Source: Streptomyces glomeratus (GTDB taxonomy: Bacteria; Actinomycetota; Actinomycetes; Streptomycetales; Streptomycetaceae). From it: 64,000 nucleotides of DNA. The notes beneath the pieces were generated by a model that ran no database searches, was not told where the DNA came from, and saw nothing but the letters and a program-made list of their open reading frames with translations. Numbering within the stretch: the stretch's first letter is position 1; each line of letters starts with the position of its first letter. Positions 60,288 through 64,000 of this stretch are shown here, piece by piece. The DNA is taken from NCBI RefSeq assembly GCF_021462825.1, contig NZ_JAKEEB010000035.1:1-64000 (forward strand), read 5' to 3'. The translations under genes and the position numbers were made by a program.

Positions 60288-61409
60288 CTGGACTTTCCGG
60301 GGCCGGGGATGTTCGGTGCTGCGGGGCTGGCCGTCACGGTGTCGTGTGCCTCGCCGAGAATACGACGGGCGCTTGGGAAGTCCCCCAGCCTGGTCGCGAG
60401 AAACTCCAGCGCCGGGCACAGCGAGCGGGCCGGCACGCCACGGGCCGTGAGGGCGTTGGCGGCCCACCGGATGAACCCGGCGCACGGATCGGCGGCGTCG
60501 ACGTACAGCACGGCGCCCAGGTGATCGGCGATGTGGCCGACGTCCTCCGCGGTGTGCTCTCGCTGCCGCTCGCTGTAGGCGCGCATCGGCGGGAACCGGT
60601 TCTCCGGGTCCGCCGGCGTCTCCGTCATGAGTTCCGTCCTGGCGCGGAGGACCGGCGTGTACTCCTGGTCGGCCGGGTGCGGCAGGTCGTCCACGGTCCG
60701 GCGGGCGCCGAGCGGAGCGGGCTTGTCCAGGCCGCGGTCCGGCAGCGCGGCGGTCTCACGGGCGTCCGGTGCACAGTCGTCGGCACCCAGCGCCCGCACG
60801 TACCGGCCGCCGGGGCCGAAGGCCGCGCCCCCGACGATGACCGGTATCCCGACGGCCTGCACCACGGTGAACGCGGCGTGCGCCGCGGACAGGCGGGTCG
60901 GGAGGGACGAGGACGACGCGACGCGTACGGGCCGGTCTGGCGCAGATGGGCGATCAGGTGCAGATGGGTGATCAGGTGCACGGTCGGACCCGGGCGCCGA
61001 GGAAGTCCACCCGCCGGCCGCGCAGGCGCAGGACCTCCGCGAACAACCGGGCGGGCAGGGTGTGCCGTTCCCCGTTCACGCAGGCCACCACGACGCAGGC
61101 GCGGACCGGTGGCTCGCCGCGGTGTCCGGGGCGGTGGGCGAGCGCGGCGATGACCCGGTCGTGCACGGCGGTGGCCGCGCGCTCCCGTGCCACGGTGAGG
61201 CGTCCCGCGGCCCATTCCGTGACGACTCGGGCCTGCACCGGGGCGATCGGATCCAGCGGGACGGCCTCCACGCCGGTGCCGTCCCGGAGCGTGGCGAGCG
61301 CCACCGCGGAGGCGGTGTCTTCGCCGCCCGCGCGGCCCGCCTGCCAGAGCCGGTCGCGGACCGCGTCCCGTCCGGCCGTCGCAGCGGTCCGGACGGGTGC
61401 CGCGCTCAC
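60284..61409 (-). pseudogene. Cobalamin-binding regulatory protein, frame-broken
   Basis: The gene starts with a GTG at 61409 that overlaps the phosphatase stop. It encodes a B12-binding-2 helical region, then a B12-binding domain beginning ACVVVACVNGERHTLPARLF (the G-E-R-H has the cobalamin-ligand His position). At about 60995 the frame breaks and at about 60925 breaks again; the third frame continues FTVVQAVGIPVIVGGAAFG to 60284. A duplicated 18-base segment lies at the first break. Several conserved Leu codons are now Pro, so decay rather than only sequencing error is likely. Confidence 0.8.
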
Positions 61410-63115
61410 GCGGTGTACCTCCCCCGGGTGCGGCCGTCGACAGCGGTGAGGTGCGCGTGATGCGGTGCGGTCACGGCGACCACCGCCATGTCGTCGTGGT
61501 GGCCGCCGCCGATCCACTGCTCCGTCAGCATCTGCGCGTGCTCCACCACCGCTTCCGCGGGCATGCCGGCGCACTCCGCCAGCGCCGCCTTCAGACGGTC
61601 GGCACCGAAGAGTTCGTCTCCCCAGGGTCCTCCCCTGGCCTCGATGATCCCGTCGGTGAAGAGCAGGCAGGTCTCACCGGGCGCGAGTTCGAGGTGTGCG
61701 GTGGTGGAGGTGATCTCGGGAAAGACACCCACCATGGTGCCGCGCGTGTCCGCTTCTTCGACGCGGCCGTCGGCCCGGACGAGCAGGGGCGCGGGATGTC
61801 CCGCGCTGGTGACGCGCAGCCGTACGGTGCCGCCGCGACGGATGACGGACGCCAGGGCGAGGGTGGCGAAGCGTGTGTCATGCGAGTTGATCAGCGCGCC
61901 GTTGACCAGGCCGAGGACGCTCTGATGGTCGGCGGCCAGCGGCAGCAACGCCTGGAGCGTGTTGCGGATCTTTCCGGTGAGCACGGCCGCCTCGAGTCCC
62001 TTGCCGCACACGTCACCGAGAACGACCAGGGTCTCCTCCTCGCCGGTGGCGCCCGGGTGCACGTCGTAGAAGTCTCCTCCGACGCGTTCGTCCTGGCTGT
62101 AGGGCCGGTAGGCGCCGGCGAACTCCACGCCGTGCACGCCGCGCAGCCGCGGCGGCAGCAGCTCGCGCATCAGGGTCGCGGTGATGGCGGTCAGGTCGGC
62201 GTACATCCGCGCGGCGGAGATCGCGGCGCCGGCCCGCGCGGCGAAGAGGCGGGCGAAGACCTCCTCGTTCTCGCTGAACGTCCTGCGGTCCTCGGTGCGC
62301 AGCAGGATGAGTGCTCCCGCGGGTACGCCGTGCCCCGGCAACGGTGACACCACGACGGAGCCGACCGGTCCGGCCAGGCCCTCGGGCACCGCCCAGTCCG
62401 GGAGCGCGCCGGGGTCGATCCGGCGGGACGGCACGGGCGGAAAGCCGCGAAGTGCCTCGGCCAGGCCCGGCACCTCCTCCGGGTTCCCGCGCACGGTCGT
62501 GTGCATGACCTCGCCCGAGGGTCCGCACGAAGTGACGGGGTGGCCCCGGCCACCACCGGGAGCGACGGTCACGGCCGCATCGGCGAGGTGCTCGGCGGCC
62601 AGCCGGGCGGTGGCCTCCATGCACGTCTCGACGTGCATGGAGGCCAGGAGCGTGGTGGAGGCCCTGGCCAGGAAGGCGGTCCGCTCCCGCTCGCTGCGGA
62701 GCGCCTCCTCGGCGGCACGGCGGTCCGTGTCGTCCACGAGCCACCACACCACCTGGCCGTGCCCGGACCGGGCGGGGTGGGCCTCGAACGAGCGCTCACC
62801 GATCGGCCCGGACGCGGGAGTTCGGTCGCCGGGATGCTGTTCGGCCGGGTCGGAGGCGAACCGGTCGTGGGCCTCGAAGAGCCATGTGGGAACGACGTCC
62901 CGCAGCGACGACCCGTGCTCCGCCCCCGGGAACAGGCTCGCCGCGACGGCGTTCAGTTCGACCAGGCGGCCACGCCCGTCCGCGACCATGACCGGGCAGG
63001 GGGCATCGCCCCACGCCGCGCTGTGGCCGTTGCCGCGCGGGGCGGCCGAAGACCGCCGGGAAGTGTCCACAGGCAGGGGGCTGGCGTCCGCGGCCCGTTC
63101 CCTTCTCTGTCGCAT
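61406..63115 (-). CDS. PAS-GAF-SpoIIE protein phosphatase
   Basis: A 569-residue phosphatase. PAS (about 40-135), GAF (about 140-325) and PP2C (about 330-565) with VGGDFYD, VLGDVCGKG, FTDGIIE and HDDMAVV, all metal ligands intact. It heads the operon with the broken cobalamin regulator and the STAS gene, and should dephosphorylate that STAS protein. The start is unclear: ATG ending at 63115 or TTG three codons earlier, neither with a good ribosome site. Confidence 0.9.
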   Translation of the reverse strand: MRQRRERAADASPLPVDTSRRSSAAPRGNGHSAAWGDAPCPVMVADGRGRLVELNAVAASLFPGAEHGSSLRDVVPTWLFEAHDRFASDPAEQHPGDRTPASGPIGERSFEAHPARSGHGQVVWWLVDDTDRRAAEEALRSERERTAFLARASTTLLASMHVETCMEATARLAAEHLADAAVTVAPGGGRGHPVTSCGPSGEVMHTTVRGNPEEVPGLAEALRGFPPVPSRRIDPGALPDWAVPEGLAGPVGSVVVSPLPGHGVPAGALILLRTEDRRTFSENEEVFARLFAARAGAAISAARMYADLTAITATLMRELLPPRLRGVHGVEFAGAYRPYSQDERVGGDFYDVHPGATGEEETLVVLGDVCGKGLEAAVLTGKIRNTLQALLPLAADHQSVLGLVNGALINSHDTRFATLALASVIRRGGTVRLRVTSAGHPAPLLVRADGRVEEADTRGTMVGVFPEITSTTAHLELAPGETCLLFTDGIIEARGGPWGDELFGADRLKAALAECAGMPAEAVVEHAQMLTEQWIGGGHHDDMAVVAVTAPHHAHLTAVDGRTRGRYTA

Positions 63116-63208
63116 GAGCGTCAAGACCGTTGTCGTACGGCAACCATCTCGCGTTCGGTGGTCCTCCGCAAGCGGCCCTTCCCGGTGCCCGGCCGGGGCG
63201 TTGGGAAC

Positions 63209-63682
63209 TCAGGCGGCCAGTGCGGACGCGAGTTCGGTGGCGGCCTCGACGAGTTCGGCGTCCGGTTCCGTGAGCAGTCGCCGCAGAGTGCCGTGGTCGG
63301 CGCGTACGGCGTGCCGGGCATCCCGCTCCCAGCCCACGTAGTTGTGACGGTGGTGGAGCAGCTTGGGGTACACGGAGGCGGTGCTCTCCCACTGCCGGGC
63401 GGCGGCGATGCTCTTGAGCAGGCGGACGATCTGCACCCGGCATGTCACCTGAGGCTGTCTGACCAGCTCCCACAGGAAGGGGACCGTGGCGGCCGTCGCC
63501 TGGTCGACGACGAAGCCGTACTGGCAGATGCGTGCCCGCAGATCGCCGAGTGCCGCTCTCGCGGCGGTTTCGTCACCTCTGGCGACGGTGCGGAGCAGAA
63601 GCGGGATCGCTTCCGCGGATCCGCTGGAGTCCTTGATCGTGCCCCACGGCACCCGCTCCAGGCCCTTCAGTGGTGTCGCCAT
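63209..63682 (-). CDS. HEAT-repeat-like hypothetical protein
   Basis: A 157-residue all-helical protein. Alternating helices such as AIPLLLRTVARGDETAARAALGDLRARI and ATVPFLWELVRQPQVTCRVQIVRLLKSIAAARQ match HEAT-type repeats found in short Streptomyces proteins with a W-G-x-I-x-D-S-S-G-S-A opening. GGGGAG precedes the ATG ending at 63682. Function unknown; such proteins often bind partners. No operon link to the phosphatase 94 bases downstream is certain. Confidence 0.75.
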   Translation of the reverse strand: MATPLKGLERVPWGTIKDSSGSAEAIPLLLRTVARGDETAARAALGDLRARICQYGFVVDQATAATVPFLWELVRQPQVTCRVQIVRLLKSIAAARQWESTASVYPKLLHHRHNYVGWERDARHAVRADHGTLRRLLTEPDAELVEAATELASALAA

Positions 63683-63860
63683 GTCCGCTCCCCGCAAACA
63701 GTGTGGCGCCGGGCCCCCGTCGTCCCTGCCCCGCGCGCGGTCCCGACGAGCGGGCCTGGCATTCGGTACCCAGGTGATGACACGACATCTCCCTGATGCG
63801 AAGTCAGCATGTGGCGTACGCCGTGCGATTGACGCCGCCGCTATTATTCACGCAGTCAGC

Positions 63861-63896
63861 GCCGTCATGCAATTGCACGGGAAATTGCATGACGGC
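63861..63896. promoter_or_regulatory. Perfect 14-bp inverted repeat, AT-rich
   Basis: Bases 63861-63874 pair perfectly with 63883-63896 around 8 bases. The AAT/ATT-containing arms stand out from the GC-rich surroundings. It lies upstream of the gene starting near 63975, so it may be an operator; a terminator for a leftward gene is the alternative. Confidence 0.6.
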
Positions 63897-63974
63897 TGGA
63901 ACGACGGGATGCAGGTAGCGCACACCCGCCCGTGCGCTTGGGTCCCATGACGGAACGTCAGCGAGGAGACTGCG

Positions 63975-64000
63975 GTGTCTTCAGTGCCAAACGGAGTGCG
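63975..64000 (+). CDS. Start of a gene continuing beyond the window
   Basis: GAGGAG at 63963-63968 lies six bases before a GTG at 63975, opening a frame (V-S-S-V-P-N-G-V) that runs off the edge. Too short to identify. Confidence 0.4.

Overview
The window is high-GC actinobacterial DNA, most likely from a Streptomyces chromosome. The evidence is a very strong G/C bias at third codon positions, frequent GTG starts, an AfsA/ArpA-type gamma-butyrolactone pair, DUF1360, DUF2795 and DUF5133 proteins, and a large set of SpoIIE-type (PP2C) phosphatases with HATPase and STAS partners. I saw no rRNA, tRNA, CRISPR array or insertion sequence. Several genes are frame-broken or truncated; these may be true decay or, in some cases, assembly errors.

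Layout. 1-6.5 kb: tail of an unknown gene, two multidomain PAS/GAF/PP2C phosphatases and a DUF429 protein. 5.8-8.7 kb: a divergent ScbR-like receptor and ScbA-like synthase, followed by a HAD phosphatase that could serve the same signal pathway. 8.8-10.6 kb: a coupled minus-strand operon of nucleotidyltransferase, BON-domain protein and metallophosphoesterase. 10.7-12.3 kb: two decayed SpoIIE genes around a small secreted repeat protein. 12.4-20.4 kb: a membrane-bound sensor phosphatase, universal stress protein, SRAP protein, polyphosphate kinase 2, YihY-family membrane protein, a DMT-type permease and a DUF1360 protein.

20.6-32.0 kb: a glycan locus of ten plus-strand genes. It holds a UDP-glucuronate-decarboxylase-like enzyme, a NodU-type carbamoyltransferase, five glycosyltransferases, and the GmhA, HldE and GmhB steps for activated heptose. 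Most genes overlap by four bases. A perfect hairpin separates it from a convergent MFS exporter. 33.5-38.6 kb: small acidic ORFs, cytochrome bd oxidase (cydAB), a hemerythrin-like protein and a DUF2795 protein. 38.6-45.4 kb: a second sugar locus on the minus strand (two GT2 enzymes and a pyruvyltransferase-like protein), a truncated fructosamine-kinase-like gene, N-formylglutamate amidohydrolase and a multicopper oxidase lipoprotein. 45.6-49.7 kb: small proteins, an AsnC regulator with a class-III aminotransferase, and an unrecognised coiled-coil protein.

49.9-63.7 kb: a dense partner-switching region. Its core is a coupled rsbR-rsbS-rsbT-(rsbT/rsbX fusion)-rsbU-like operon (52.6-57.2 kb), a stressosome with its output phosphatase. 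Two MarR regulators flank it, with a divergent PP2C-like protein missing a metal ligand on one side. Further right are two stand-alone HATPase proteins, a PRC-barrel protein, and a minus-strand operon of SpoIIE phosphatase, frame-broken cobalamin-binding regulator and STAS protein. Together these genes suggest a hub that routes stress signals (redox or oxygen, perhaps light or B12) to alternative sigma factors, none of which lies in the window.
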